A stretch of DNA of 64,000 nt from Sitta carolinensis (GCA_032173965.1 CM063284.1:134394625-134458624), one strand, 5' to 3'. Shown: positions 1 through 13,461, counted from the stretch's first letter. The notes: generated by a model from the sequence alone, not told the origin. Numbers and translations are program-made.

Positions 1-3000
1 TCAGTCTAGATGAATGCGCTGCACAGCAGTGTCTTATCCCAGGAGAAAAGTGCTGTAGCTGAAATAGTTAGAAATAATTGACACTGCTTTTTAACATGAT
101 CACTGTGCTGAAATGTAATGTGTCAAGATGTCATTTTATTAAACAAAGTGGTGATTTTAATAGGAACCAAAATAGTTTCATACCACTGTTTTGGAGAGTT
201 AATGGCTTGCATGCATGTGGGCACTTGCCAACACTTGAATATTCACAGACCGATCCTAAAAATTAGGGAAAGCGACAATGCGTTGTTTCTGAGACCTACT
301 GGACAAATAATTCTGAGAGTGCTTAGGGCAAATGGAAGCATACAATTATTTCAAATGAGGTTTATCCCAGGAGAAATTATGATTGTTAATCAGCATGACA
401 GAAAACAATAATTGCTTGCAAAGAAGCAAAGTATTGAGGTGATTAATATAATCTGAAATAAAATGCAGGAGATTAACTTGTTCAAGTGCTGGTTTCTTTC
501 AGGTGCATTACCAAATCAATCATCTGAGGGCCAGATTTTGCTCATACTTTCTGTATTTGTAGAGTAAGGTGTCTCAGTTTATTTTTATGGACTTCACTGA
601 AACTATTTCTGATATATATCAGATGAATTGGTAACAGTCTGGTAGTGATAGCACCAGATGTCTTCCTCTGTCTCTCTGTCTCCCTGTCCTTGCAAGGCTT
701 GTAGAGTAAACCCATTTGCGTGGCACCGTAGTTGTTAATCTTGTCCTCATATCATTTGGCAAATATGATGAAGTGTGGAAACATCTGTCCCATAATGCTT
801 AGTATCTTTATTCTCACAGTTCTATTACCATTCCAAAAGCTTATATATTTTTTTTTTCATTATTTTTTACCCAGAATGATTTATATCTGCTGAAACCTGT
901 ATTGCCATTACAGTTAAATACATACATAGAATAAATACTTTTAAAAGAGAGAATCCACAGGAAGGTTAGTTAAGGCCTGTTAGATGTCATTAGTATTCTT
1001 AAGAATAGTGCATGCTGCTATAAAGTAAGTTACATTGAATTGATTATTTGTATTTTAAGTCGTATATGGTTTATTTCAAAGTTACTGAATATGGCCTTTG
1101 AAGAGAGGTTCCTGGCAACAATCCTCAGCTTACAGTGTGTTTCTTAGGATTCAAGAGCAGGATTATCAGTGTGTGTAAGCTCTGTTACTGGTTGCAGGCA
1201 TTGAGATAAAGTGAATAACAAAGGACAGTTTTTGATTGCTGATCTATAGTTTCTGAAGCTCTGGCATCTAGTTCATATGTATAGTCTCAGAATCCTTGTT
1301 TGGTTGGCTCTAGAATTATTGCCACTGCAGACTGTGGCAGAAAGGAGCAGGCCCCCTCCCCCTTTGCAGCTGCTTGCACTGGTCTGTCACCTTCCATGAG
1401 GTTATGTCCTTGCCAAATGAAAATCTACAGTGAGTGACTCCCCAAGTCTTTGCATTGCATCTATTTTCTCTTTTGGCAATACAGACTGCTACAGGCTTTA
1501 CAACAATTTATTTCTGAACAGATTTATTATAATTGAGAAGTGATGTTTCACTCTGAACAGCTGTATGAGGATGTTAACAATTTAAGTTTACATTTATGCT
1601 GCCAGGAAGAGGGAAAACAAACTGAATTTCAAACTTTTATTGTTTTAACTCTAATAGAAGCTGCTGTGTGCTTTTTGTGACTGGTACAGTCCTTCACCAA
1701 AAGCTATTTCGTCTGATAAAACCATGATGATAAAACCATGAATGTATGAAGCTTGCACATTTTTCATCTCTTTTATGACCTTATCTTTTGTGAGTGACTT
1801 CTGTGAAGGTATCCTAACTATAGGAAGCACCTGGTAAACATTCATGATATCTGTGCTATGATAAGCAGTTGCAAACAAGAAAGATCTGTCAGTTCTGGAC
1901 TGTTCATTGTTAAAAATACTTTGTTGATTTAGCTGATTGCAAAATACATTATAGAGTGCCTAACAGCTGCTGTAACATTCCTAGTCAAGAAAGTTCAATA
2001 GTTATATTGTACGAGACTTTCTGTAAGAGCCTAATACTGATAGGAACAACATGGATTAGAACAGCAGGATTGAGAAGAACTGCTAACCCATGTGCTTCTA
2101 TAAAATACCACAACTACTTGTGGTACAAGCTGATTAAGTACAAATTGGGAAGTCTTTAATTTGTTAAAAAGATTAAAGTGAAATTACTTGTTAATATTCA
2201 AGTCTCTCTTTTCCTACTTGTCAGCGTTGTCAGAGAATTTGGAGTTCTCTCTCTCATATTCCTAGTAATATGTTTCTTTTATAGTCTTCAGATGTCCTGA
2301 CTAACTTTACCATCTTGAATTACAGTGAATTGTCTATTAGAGAAACATTAGGCTATGTAAACCACATTAAAAAAACTAGAAGTGTTTTTGAAGACAACAG
2401 AAACAGTCAATGCTGGTAAGAAATTAAAAGGTCAAGATGAAAATTCTATCCACATTACATATTGAAGTTGTTTGAATAAGACAGGGTTTTTTTTCCTCTT
2501 AGTTAAGCATTTTGTAAGTGTTTTGTGTATTCAGTATTTTAACATAAATCAGAGATTTGTTTCCCCCAACTTTAGCTGACTAAAGATAGGTTCCTAGTCT
2601 AAGCTGTGTGTTTAAGAGGATGATTCATTTCTGCTCTCTCAGAGGGGAAGAGACCCACCAAGAGGGGCCTCATATCTCAGGCATCCTAGAATAGGATGAA
2701 TCACTCAGGAGGTTTCTTTCTGCCCTGCCTACAGGAGTCTCTATGTAAGAAGTCTGGACTAGCTTAATTTTCAGGCATCTAAGGTTAGAGGTGATGAAAG
2801 TTCTGCAAGAAGTGTAATTTAAATAGCAGGTATAGAGAAGTAGTGGAAAATCCATTAGATTTTCTTGACTCATGACTGAATATAGTTTATGGTATTATAT
2901 GTGCTCACTCGTAAGAGTATTTTTTCATGCAATGATCATTTAAAGGACAGAATTCATTTACCAAGCTTGGTTGCTAAGAGGCAACTGCTTAAACTTGTTT

Positions 3001-6000
3001 AAACAGAAGCAGGTTTTGGTTCATTTTAGAGTACTTACACCACCCTTTGGTGTTGATGGGAAAAAAATATTTTTTAACTTAAATACAAAGTGTAATTGAG
3101 CAGCAAAGTAAAGAAAAAGTTTGAGAAAACCCAAAATAATGGGATTAGAAAGGAATCAACAAGTTAGTAGCAAATGAGTAGTATATAATAGGCAAAAAAG
3201 GACTTGATTGGACTTGGAAGAAAGAAATAATTAATGTCCTGGATCCAATTCAATGTCTACACCTGTAAATTGAAGAAAAATGTAATTAGTTCTAAAATAA
3301 ATATAAAAAAATAGTCTTATTGTGACTGAAAAGTAGTCAATGACTGAATAGAAAGAGTAAACAATGGAAAGAAAATAAATTCTGAAAGGAAATAAACTCC
3401 TTTGTGCTAAACAAATGTTAGCTGCTGAAATAGCTTTAAGTATTGGGAAAGAAAAGAAAAGAGCTTGTGAGATGTGCTTTGTTATCAGCACTTCTGCTAA
3501 GCCTGCTTTTGGCTTTTTAAAGTTGCACTCTCTCCAGCACCAAATGGATTGTCTTGGTTGCCCATTTCAATCTGACCTTGATGCTCAGCTGAGCCTGGGA
3601 TAGACTTCACTCCCTGGTGGATTTGGAAATTGACAGTAATGTACCATTTGTTGGTTTCAGCAGATTGGAGTAGTGTGGGCGAACAGGAGAAATCAGGGCG
3701 GTGGTATTTCAGGTGTGTAATGCTTGCATTTAGCATGGGGAATAGTAGGAACTATCAATGAAAATAATTAAGAATACTTCTAGATGCAAAGCAAAGTTTT
3801 CCTTAATATAAATTCTACACATTTTATCTACTCTATTTGCACAAGACATGCATCGATTCATTAAAACCCGACTATGAAAACCATGTAACACTATACTTCA
3901 CAAAACACTGAAAAAGCAAGTTAATGCAAGGTTTAGTTATCTGCTAACATACATTTTCAGATTTTTCCTCATCTCCTAAGTACCTAGTTACTGTGTACTA
4001 TAGTTTTTGTACCATACCTGTATTTCTGTCCTTTTGCTTTTCAGCCCAATTTTTTCATTTAACTTTTTCCTGTTTTAATTCTAATAGTTTCATCTGTTTA
4101 TGTTCTGGTTAGTTGCACTGACTGGAAAAATGCTGAAATTTGCAAGCTAACACCAGGTTGGCATAACCTGGAAGAACTTAATGTTTTGGAGGTTAAATTG
4201 TCCAATTATCTATTCTTCTGTTCTGTCTAAAAGAATTACTATTTCTAAATTTTGTTGTTATTGTTCTGATTCAGTGCATACAGCTCTGTTATTTACAGAG
4301 AAAGAAAAACATTTGCGTTCTATACAAAGAACATTGTAAGAATTGTCTGTGTTGGTTATATCTTGAGTTAGAAAACAAGAATTGCCCTTGTTGTGAATTG
4401 CTTTCCAACATTTTCGAGAAAATTGGAGTTGAGCATGCCAGGCCTGAATTTAGGAAAAATTTTTTTAGTGTCTCTCCAATGAAAGACACATTTTTGCTGC
4501 TTTAAGTTGCTATGAATATAGAAAAATGAAGGTAAAATTGTCTAATATGTTCTTCAGTCCAATGAAAGCAGCGGTGTGATTACTGCAAAGTTAACATACA
4601 AATGTTAATTCAAATAGGCTAGTTGCTTAAAATCAAATAATTGCTAAAGCTGCTTTGCAGAAACTTCTTAGCTTTTTCAGCACAGGTATATTTAATACTT
4701 TCTTCTGAAAGGTAACTTCAGATTGAACTGAAGCATGTGAACTCCAAATGCCTGGCTACAGATATACAGTCAATTTGACACCAAAATTATACTAGATATT
4801 TGTGTTGTATTCAAGTTTTATTTTACACACTACAAGTGCATACAAATATTCTGGACTATGTTTTTAGTACCACAAGTTCACTGAACTATAGTTTTATAAT
4901 CAAACTCCGGAGTGATTATAGTATTGTGTTTGTGTGAGTAGTTGTTTTATCAGGCTCTTAGACTTCATATTTGAAAAACTGTGTTTTATGAATGCAAGGA
5001 AGAATGTGTTATTATGAGATGTTACATGTGCATATGAAGTCAATACTTTATGGTGTTTGTATATAATCATGTACTTGAAAACTCTGTGTCACAATCTTAT
5101 CCAGTATAAATATAGCTCCAGTGATAACATATGGGGGTCTGGCATAGTTTGTTGTAATCACATTTCTTTACCTGTGTTGCTAATTAAAGCTGTTGTTATC
5201 ATGAGTGGGGAAAAAATTACAAGTTACTGGGTAATTGCTGTGCTTTTTGCTCCTTCTTGGTCTCTCGTTAAATCAACAAAGGGTCTGGTTTTTCAGTTTG
5301 CAAAATACACAATGCTTGTTTTTCTAGTGCTGTCATTTCTTTGGGAGAGATTGCTTTTTTAAAAGTGTCTTTTCAAGTTTGATAAAAAAAATGAAACCAT
5401 AATCAGTCCTATTTGACTGAAGCAGTTAATTGTGTAGATTTTTTTTTTCCTTTAAATTCTTCTTGGTGTCTTCCTATGCATGAGTTGCTTGGATAGGTTA
5501 GTATTTAAAAAATAAATCTATAAATGAATAAAATCCAAACCTGGAAAAGTCTTTAGAGACGTTGCTTTATGTGTTACTGCCACCAGAGTGTTTTGTGTTA
5601 ATACCTGAACCCCTCATCTTCAATGCAGTTTTCATAGTGGTTATTTCAAAGTATTTTGGCATGGAGCTTGCCTTGTGCATTTGCTTACCTGAAATAACTG
5701 CACTTTAAACAAGCAATTCTTCAAATAAAAATTTAATGGTCATCTCTAAAAAATTAATCTTATAATAATTTTCTGTGTGTCCTGTATATGACCTGGTAGC
5801 AGGTAGTAATGGAAAGCAGACAGACATTTTCAGGTAATTCTGGAAGTAAATCTGAAAATTCATCAGAAATGTAGCATTTCTTTAAATAAAGCTTGATAGG
5901 GAGAAAATTACTTTAAGGACCTGCTGGTATTATGACTTTAAGGGCAAATTCCTTTAATTCTGAAATACCATGCTTTTCACTAGTTGTGTTAAAAAGCAAA

Positions 6001-6467
6001 ATGTTTAGAGGACCATATTTTTGTTCTGAGTGTCATATGTTTGCAGTGCATAGGAAACTTTTAGGTGTCAATTCAAGAAAACCCATAAGTGAAAGCGTGT
6101 GTTCCTGGGCAATCATGAGCTGGTTTCTTTCCCTCCTCTTTGTACATAGAGACTCAGTGACTTTATATGCTTTGGTTTACAGAATTAGGTGCAAGTTGTG
6201 ATTCTGTTTTTTAACCATATGAAGTAAACACTGTTTTCCAAGATTTTCTCTGTGTGGAACTGGAAGTACTGGATACTCAGGGCTTCTTTGAATCAGTGGG
6301 AACTCATGAGTGTTTACATATCTAATTTTTTTTTCATTTTCTCTCTGTTTATAGACATGCATATATTTTCACTTAGGCATGGAAGCAGTTGTTTGGATAT
6401 TATAGGAGCTTTGCTTAAAAGTCACTGTTGGAATATATCAATACTGTATTTTTTGATGGTTTTTCAG
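1..6467. other. AT-rich noncoding DNA, no gene seen
   Basis: All open frames here are short (about 110 codons or fewer), lack recognisable domains, and occur on both strands at the density expected by chance. There are short T- or A-runs (for example near 850 and 5440) but no recognisable interspersed repeat. A small inverted repeat with 8-bp arms TACCACAA/TTGTGGTA lies near 2105-2125 and is within chance expectation. The stretch is best read as intergenic or intronic. Confidence 0.6.
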
Positions 6468-6569
6468 GCAATGAAGAAGGTGTCCAGGAGGCAGCAGAAT
6501 CTGATGGTGATGCAAGGTCTGAGAAACCAGGGAAGCTTGCTGTGGAGACTGAAGATTGGGATGGGCCAG
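6468..6569 (+). CDS. Candidate internal exon, phase 1-1, acidic peptide, gene unknown
   Basis: Seen: a T-rich tract ending in GGTTTTTCAG precedes position 6468, and the segment ends in CCAG followed by GTAGGG at 6570, so both splice sites fit consensus. It is 102 nt (a multiple of 3), enters and leaves in phase 1, and has no stop in that frame. It is visibly richer in G and C than its AT-rich surroundings. The 33 full codons encode a polar, acidic peptide (11 Asp/Glu, 3 Arg/Lys) starting [10 protein letters not shown] and ending TEDWDGP, without hydrophobic segments or cysteines. Inference: this would be a linker or low-complexity acidic segment in a larger protein spread over long introns, perhaps an alternatively spliced cassette. 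I do not recognise the parent gene. The alternative is a chance open frame with lucky splice sites; 34 codons without a stop is not rare. Confidence 0.35.
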
Positions 6570-6703
6570 GTAGGGAAAAACAACTGAAAACCAAGAGAAA
6601 TTTATTGAACCAGACTTCAATATTTGTTGATTTCATTATTTTAGTAGAGTGTTATGCTTTGCATTTATTTTTATTTTCTTTTTTATGATCCTTTGGGTTC
6701 CAG

Positions 6704-6714
6704 GATATTGACAG
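6704..6714 (+). other. Possible 11-nt microexon
   Basis: The segment GATATTGACAG is preceded by a pyrimidine-rich stretch ending TTCCAG and followed directly by GTAAGT, a perfect donor. It lies 134 nt downstream of the candidate exon ending at 6569. If joined to that exon in phase 1 it would read GGA TAT TGA, a stop, so it cannot be a simple in-frame continuation of it. It may be a frame-breaking alternative exon, or a chance pairing of two motifs. The strong donor could also belong to a longer exon whose acceptor I cannot identify. Confidence 0.15.
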
Positions 6715-9700
6715 GTAAGTACTAAGAGGAAATTCTTGAGTGAAAAAAAAAATAGCTTTTGTTATACCATTTTGTAAATTGTTCAGCGTAAAACACCTTA
6801 TGTACTTGTTTCACATAATGGAGAATTTGACTGCTGCTTAGAATTATAGGATTAAAGTTTCTCAACTAAGTTCTTTCTTCCATGGTTAAATTAAGGGAGA
6901 AGCACTTCTGCTCTGTTTTCTGAGGTCAGAAGACCACCCAGATGCTTTGGTCTCTTCTCTAGCCTTGTGCCAACATTTAACATCATTGTTTAGCTTAAAA
7001 AATATGTCTATTAACATTTTCAAGGAGCTTTTTTTACCTATTTGAGCCTAATAGAAATCATTTAGCACGCCTGGTCATTGGTTACAGTGGAAAGAGAAAC
7101 TCATACTGCAGTCAATGAAGCGTTAGAGCTTCACATTAAAAACAGTTATTCAAGGTAACATTTTCTGCTTTGTAAGTGAAGATGGTGCAAGCATAACATT
7201 GCTAAGATGTAATGGTAATATGGCAATACTTTCAAGTATCTGTTCAATATAAATATGTAAAATCTCTCTTGTACTGTAAAAGTACCTAAGGCAAAGGGGT
7301 AAATTGTGTTTCTCAATTAGGCAATTCTGCAGTTGAATGCAGTGTTTTCATGGGCATGGATTTCGGAATAGGCCTTAAAAATCCATTATATTGACCATAA
7401 TGTAATAAAACTGTTGCAAAATGTGCATCTGAAGCCAAACATACTCTAGCAATAGCTGTATCTCTTATGGAAATTTTCCCTCAAAAGGGTGAGCGTATCA
7501 GAAGAGAGTTCCAGAACCGTTCTATCAATAATTTATAATGCAATAATAATATTTCATTAGAAAACTTCCTATATTTCAATCACATTTTCATCCTTGCTTG
7601 ATTTTGCAAATTACTGTATGCTCTTCATGAAGAGAAGAACAAAACTAATGGCAATTTTCTGAAACCAGTAGCTGGAAAATACAATGCAAACAAAAATGAA
7701 GACATAGTATATCTAATTATTATGACATCATTTAAAATGTTTTTTGTGATAATACACAAAGAACTTGATATTCTATATAAAATGCTAATGGTCTTATATG
7801 AAAACAAGGTTTAGTATTACACTACTGTACATGTAAAATAATGCAAAATATATATGTGGATGCAGCAGGATGGCCTTTTCTGCATAGCAGATGTAAAGGC
7901 TGTCAGTATTTTCTGTGTGGCTTGTTCATAATTTCTCAAATACAGTCTATCAGAATTTTTTTTTGCATTTTTATTGTATTTCAGCATAGTTGAATGCAAT
8001 TTTGTGGGTTGTTACTGCTTTTTATATGTGCTATCTTATTCAGAAGTTTATGAGATCTTTTCTGACACTGTGGAGTAAAAGGGAGATCTTTTCATTTTGT
8101 TGGGAAAAGATTCAGTTAAGCAGCAGGATGAGTGTACTTCTTGTGATATTTATTGACAGCTTTGGCATGGGATAAGATAAAAATCAAAGCTGAATGTGGG
8201 AAAAATTCTTTTGACTTCTGAAAACTGACGACCACCGGTATCAGCATCTATATTTTATTTAATATTGATTCTTTACAAGGGTATAATACATATGTAAAAA
8301 GGAATGGATATATACCATACTCTCTGTCACACATGAAATGAAGTTGGTTACTATTGACATGGAAAAAGAAGTGGTCAACAGAAGATCATTTTCAACTATG
8401 CACTACAAAGATAATGTCTTTCAGTTTTTTGGAAAAAAAATGAAACAACAAAGCACAAAGTATTTTGCTCATTTAGGAACATATTTTAGAGCAGCACAAA
8501 CAGAGCCATCAAAAACTTTGATTCAGCAAATTTACCAATTGGCAGTAGTGACACAGCCTCAAAGGGCAGATGATGATACATTATTTGTTATCTGAGCTGT
8601 CTCTGGTCTCCTTACCATCTCTGGTAAGGAAAGTTCCATTTCTGAGATGTGGAGCCTCTCAGAATCCAACTGTATTCTGCATGATACAAGTTGCTGTCAA
8701 CTGATAATGTGAACTGGGACAACTCAGAAATATAAATAGTAGAGCTGTTTTGTTATTTTAATATTTTATGTCTTTTTTTAGCACTAAGGGAACATATTGT
8801 GACTTTCAGAGCCAGTACTTGCCAGGAACTGAAAAATTAAGCTTCTGGCTTCAATTAGAGGTTTTATTTTGTTTGAAAATTTGCATTGTTAAGTGGTTCA
8901 CATGCTTTCTTAAGTCTTTGTAATCAGAATATTTTTATGAACAAAAATCTAAAGTTAAGTGTACTGTAACTTCAAAGACTTTATGCCAAAGCAGTATTTC
9001 AGATCAGAGTCTTGTGATCTTCACTGACCATCAAGGAATTTCAGAGACACTGCCTACTCTGTGTAGCCACTTAGAGGGTTACCTGAATGTTTTTCAACTA
9101 CCCTCAGTTTTCACTGTTCTTATCTTCAATTTTCAAAAAATTCCTGTTACGTGAAACTGCTCTGAAATAATGCAAACTTGCATCAATAGACAGTGTAGGC
9201 CCTGATCCTTTTTCTGTTATAGCCAACAGCAAAAGTCCAAGGAATAGAAAGCAAGAACAGCAAGACTGGATTTAAATGCATTTTATGTAAAAAGACTTAG
9301 TTTTTGAATATGAAAGGAGAGGTTATTTTATGGCCTTATGTCTTCTATTTGCCTTGGTACATGGAGTTTCATAGTTCTGAGCTTTGTATTATTGTTACGA
9401 TGTCGGTGCATGAGAGCAGTGCTTTAAGGCATAACAAACAGAAAGATCTCCTACGTGGTTTCTACAGATCACCCATCATATTAGAGAATATGACCATTCT
9501 GGTTTCTGCTGATTGTATGTTCCATACTTAAATAGCAGAACTTTAAAATCTCTGAAAATTTTAGATACTGGGCACCTCAAGTAAAATATTGTTGATCCAA
9601 ATATAAGGAAATTATATATTCTATGGCATCTTGTAAGAGAAATTTGTTACAGATTTGGAAATTAATTCTTGTTTATCATTATCCAGTGGTCATGCTTGCA

Positions 9701-9960
9701 GTGGTGGATACAAGTTTAGTCCATCATACTTGTCATTATAAGAGACAGCAAATATGAACGCTATCAAAAAGGAAAAAAAGATTTTAATTCAGAAGTATGA
9801 ATTTTAACTTGGAAGAGTTTAAGAACAATTTTTACATTTTCCAAAAGCTGTAACAAAAGTGAAGGCAGTGGTGGTATTAACTAGAAGATAATTTAAAAAA
9901 TAAAACCCAGAAAAATCCAAATGGATGTAACCAGATGCTAGGAACTATAATATGAGACTA
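6715..9960. other. AT-rich noncoding DNA, no gene seen
   Basis: There is no open frame above about 85 codons, no recognised repeat family and no CpG cluster. Open frames at 7990-8175 and 8338-8595 have no recognisable domain. I see nothing that distinguishes this stretch from ordinary avian intergenic or intronic sequence. Confidence 0.55.
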
Positions 9961-10019
9961 AAAGGAAAAAAAAAAAAAGGAAAGGAACCCCCCTCCAAAA
10001 AAAAAAAAAAAAAAAAAAA
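9961..10019 (+). repeat. A-rich low-complexity tract
   Basis: Two long A runs (13-14 A around 9966-9978, and about 24 A around 9996-10019) are separated by a short purine/C segment containing CCCCCCTCC. Such tracts can be remnants of retroposed poly(A) tails, but no recognisable element abuts it, so only the low-complexity call is supported. Confidence 0.7.
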
Positions 10020-10364
10020 TCTATCAGTAGCTTCATTAATAACAGTAAGATGACATTTTAAAATGTGGTAAGAAAAAAAAATTAGAAAATTGGTATTGAT
10101 CTATTACAAATCATGACTCAATAGTTAGAGGGGACAGATAAAAAGGTAATTATCTAGTCTGCTTAAAACATTTGTCCTGGAAAGCCTATTTGACTGTATG
10201 TGATGACTGTATGGTTCTTCTGTACTAGTTAATTTAAGCAGTCCGATGGTTCGAATTTAACTTGTTAAGGAGCTAGATGACCCAACTCTAGTGATCAGCT
10301 TAAATTCTGAAAAAGTTTTCGCATGACTTCTCAAATGTGTTCAAAACCAGTAAAAGTTGGTGTG

Positions 10365-10369
10365 GGTAG
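10365..10369. repeat. Target-site duplication of the solo LTR (left copy)
   Basis: GGTAG immediately precedes the LTR's TG terminus. The identical GGTAG at 10951-10955 immediately follows its CA terminus. This pair fixes the element's ends. Confidence 0.75.
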
Positions 10370-10950
10370 TGTACGGTGTCTGCCCCGGCCAGCCCTGGCA
10401 CCGCTGCAGCGAGGGCACGGCTCAGTAGCGGGATGAACTTTGTGGAACCCGCGGGTCCGGCTGGTCTGCGGGCAGCGAGCGGCGATGGCAGCACAGAAAG
10501 AGGGAGACCCCGCCTGGCCTTAAACCATTGGTTTTATTTGTCCGGCAGCGGGGACCCCCAGACACGGGTGACAGCTCAGGTGAAGCCTCCCTGCACACCT
10601 GAGTACAGCAGCTGATAAAGGGGGGAGGAACTCGGGGTAGGGTCTGACCTGGGACCAATTAGGGATAAGTGGGACGGCTCTCTAACTTAGTGACATGTAG
10701 GGGAACAAACCTGAATACAGTGGGGGGGAAAAGGGGGAATTCCGTCCAATCACTCTGTGATCTTGTTAGAACTTTCTAGGCTGAAGGTGAGGTCTCAGAG
10801 TGACAGGCAGGGTCTGGGGGTTACAGAACTCAAGATTGACAGGTAACAGAAACCGGGGGATGAATCAAATAGGGAAAGAACATAGGGGTACATAAAACGA
10901 ACCATATAACAATATAAAAATTCCAAAAACTTAAAAAGCACACTGCTACA
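10370..10950 (-). mobile_element. Solo retroviral LTR (avian ERV) with 5-bp target-site duplication
   Basis: Seen: a 581-bp block, much richer in G and C than its flanks, begins TGTACGG and ends GCTACA (TGTA/TACA terminal inverted repeat). It is flanked on both sides by the direct repeat GGTAG (10365-10369 and 10951-10955). Read on the minus strand, U3 begins TGTAGCAGTG near 10950, an AATAAA poly(A) signal lies at 10538-10533, and the CpG-rich R/U5 part ends at 10370. No gag, pol or env sequence adjoins it, so it is a solo LTR left by recombination. Family knowledge: ERV integration duplicates 4-6 bp and LTRs end TG...CA. The intact termini and duplication, and the surviving CpGs, suggest a fairly young insertion. 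It is probably class II (ERVK-like) or class I; the exact family cannot be assigned by eye. Confidence 0.8.
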
Positions 10951-11280
10951 GGTAGTGACAGACCTGTCCACATGGCAGTGGTCCCTCTGGAAATTAGGGC
11001 ATAAGTACTGTAAGATGCTTTTGTTAAAGAGGGGTTTAGTAAGAATGCCAATCTGTATAGGCTTATAGAAAAAAATATGTCTTGTGAAACCAACATAATA
11101 TGTAATGTGAGCTAAAATATATTTAGTTCTTTGCAGTATGTTTAAAGTTTTTTAAAATTCTGAATAATGGCTAGATACTGCTATTGGCAGACCTGAATAA
11201 TTTGCCATGTTAGCTGCAGAAATATTTCAGAGTAATTAAATATAAAGCTTTTAGGCTTATAAGAAGGTAAATAAATACTT

Positions 11281-11330
11281 TCATAGAATTGTTAGAGTTG
11301 TGAAAGGACCTGTAGGAGCATCAGAAAGCA
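11281..11330 (-). mobile_element. Short CR1 LINE 3'-tail remnant
   Basis: The plus strand reads TCATAGAATTGTTAGAGTTG then AAAGGACCT, matching the reverse complement of the avian CR1 3' end (octamer ATTCTATGA preceded by the 3' UTR). Similarity fades after about 50 bp, so this is a heavily truncated or decayed tail. Confidence 0.45.
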
Positions 11331-13448
11331 GGGTCTCTGAAATAGTTTTGAGATGTTGTGAACTGGGGATGAGCCCAAAGAGAGGGTTATGGCTAAAGGG
11401 TATGTTTGGCTTCTCAGATTACTTTGCTTCTCTGATCAGCATTCTTGTTTGATACTGAAACAGGGTTCTGTGTCCTGTGGTCATACTTCAGGAATTATGT
11501 TAAAATTTGTAGCAGGTTCAGGGAAGTGCCACTAGAAAGTTGAAAAGACTGGTATTATGGAAAAGTCTAGGTCCTTTCCCTATTTATTTTATCAAAGATA
11601 TATTAAAATTATATTAAAGGGCAATCTGATTGCAAACTACTTTAAATTCAGAGTGAAAATCTGATAACAATGGGCACCTCTTTCTAGCAAAGTATCAGAA
11701 GATTAAATGGATGTTGAAGTTGCACAGTTTCAGACACAAAGAATGGATTTTAGTACTTAAAAAGTCATTACTGAAACATTTTATGAAAAATCACTTATCT
11801 GTCATTAGAAATATTTGCATTCAGGATGAGATACCTTCCTCAAGAACATGATCAAGTTCTGTGGAAAACACTGGACTTTTAAAATGAGATAGATTTCACT
11901 GGGGCAAAAATTAGACTGACTGGCCATGATAGTAACTAAAATGAAATTAATGAATGAGTATACTATATATTATTAAATATTCTACTGTTTGGGTACATAC
12001 ATAATGAATAAATAAAAGCGGGCCTCATATAAGCAATTCCCAATTTTTATTTCTTCAGTATCTTTTTCCTAAAACTAAAGAATGATAACTTCTTTGTGTT
12101 TTTCTCTGTTCTGTAATTTTCAATTACTCTGTAGTGATAAAACAAAACAATAGAGTTGGAAACTTATACTGATTCTGTAATATGCAAGGGAATGTTTTAT
12201 CCCTGTAGACAGATGAGACACAATTTTCTAGTACTAAGCCAAAAAGTTTTTCTAAATCCAGTGCACTATCCTGTACACTCCATTATTTTGCCTTTTTTTT
12301 CTGCAATTCCAACAAACAACGAATGCTTCAGCCATCAGTGAAGTTGTATCTGCTTTTAAGACAAAGATTGTTACCACTTGAGGAACAAAATATAGGGCAT
12401 TTCCAAAGGTGATATTAATGCCATTCAGAAAAGTCTTGGTTCTAAGGAAGGATTGGATCTCTTTCTTCTTAATTCATATGCATTATACTAGATTGTCCTT
12501 ATTCCTTATGTGAGCTCTTTTACAGTCATAAGGGTGCCACAGCTTTCTTATAGAATGTGTTGATTTTGTCAATCGGATAACTCGAAAGTCAATCTCAGTT
12601 GTCTTTTGAATTGTACCTGAATTCTACTTAGAAATTGATAAAATGTGGTTTGTTCACATGTCCAAAATGGAAGAAAAAGCCCCAAATGAAAAAAAAAAAA
12701 TCCCACCACACAGTGTAAACTAAGACCTAAAACTCTTATTGGCAGTTCATGGTGATTTTTTCATGTATTGTTTGCCTTCAACTCCACACAAAGGGAAAGT
12801 TTTCCATGTGTAAAATTCTGCCTCCAGTAAATCAACAGGACTTCTGCTATTGGAAGTTGTAAATCAAAATGAAGTTGCAACTCATGTTATTAATTTCAGC
12901 AGACTAATCATTGCTTGTACACATGTATCAGAGAAATGTTGAAAAAAATACTTGGATAGTTAAATATAAGACAATATAGTTTCTTTTAATTACTCTTACA
13001 GGTTGGTGTATTTCTTAAAATGTATCAGAAATTTTAAGAAAAAATGTATACTGGATATCGAATAGCACTTCAAAATGATATTACATTGAGCTGTGCTGCT
13101 GTTAATATTCAATAAAAGATAGAAACAGGCTTTCATGTGATTTCTGGTGTGTTGCTTTAGTGAGTTGTAGATCAGAAAATTGTAGTGAACATTGGGCATG
13201 CCAGATTCACATTTTTACCTGCTATAAAAGGTACTTTGAAAAGCTTTTCTGTATAGATTTCCTGTAACCATTCATAAGAATCACTGCAAATATGTATTGA
13301 TTTTTGGGTTTACTCTGTATTATTTAGTAATACTATAAAAAATTTGGGTTATAAAACAAGGCTGTATAATTAAGAGTGAAATGGTTGGTAGACCACTGCA
13401 AGAGGGAAATAGACATTAATGATAGCCTTCCCTGGCCCTCGCTTTTAG
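11331..13448. other. AT-rich noncoding DNA, no gene seen
   Basis: No open frame exceeds about 67 codons and I see no recognisable repeat or CpG cluster. A short A-run occurs near 12691-12700. Confidence 0.55.
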
Positions 13449-13461
13449 TTCTTATTTTTTA

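Noticed and set aside
10300..10658. Overlapping open frames on both strands near 10.3-10.7 kb
   Set aside because: They lie inside or run over the edge of the solo LTR and are explained by its GC-rich R/U5 sequence.
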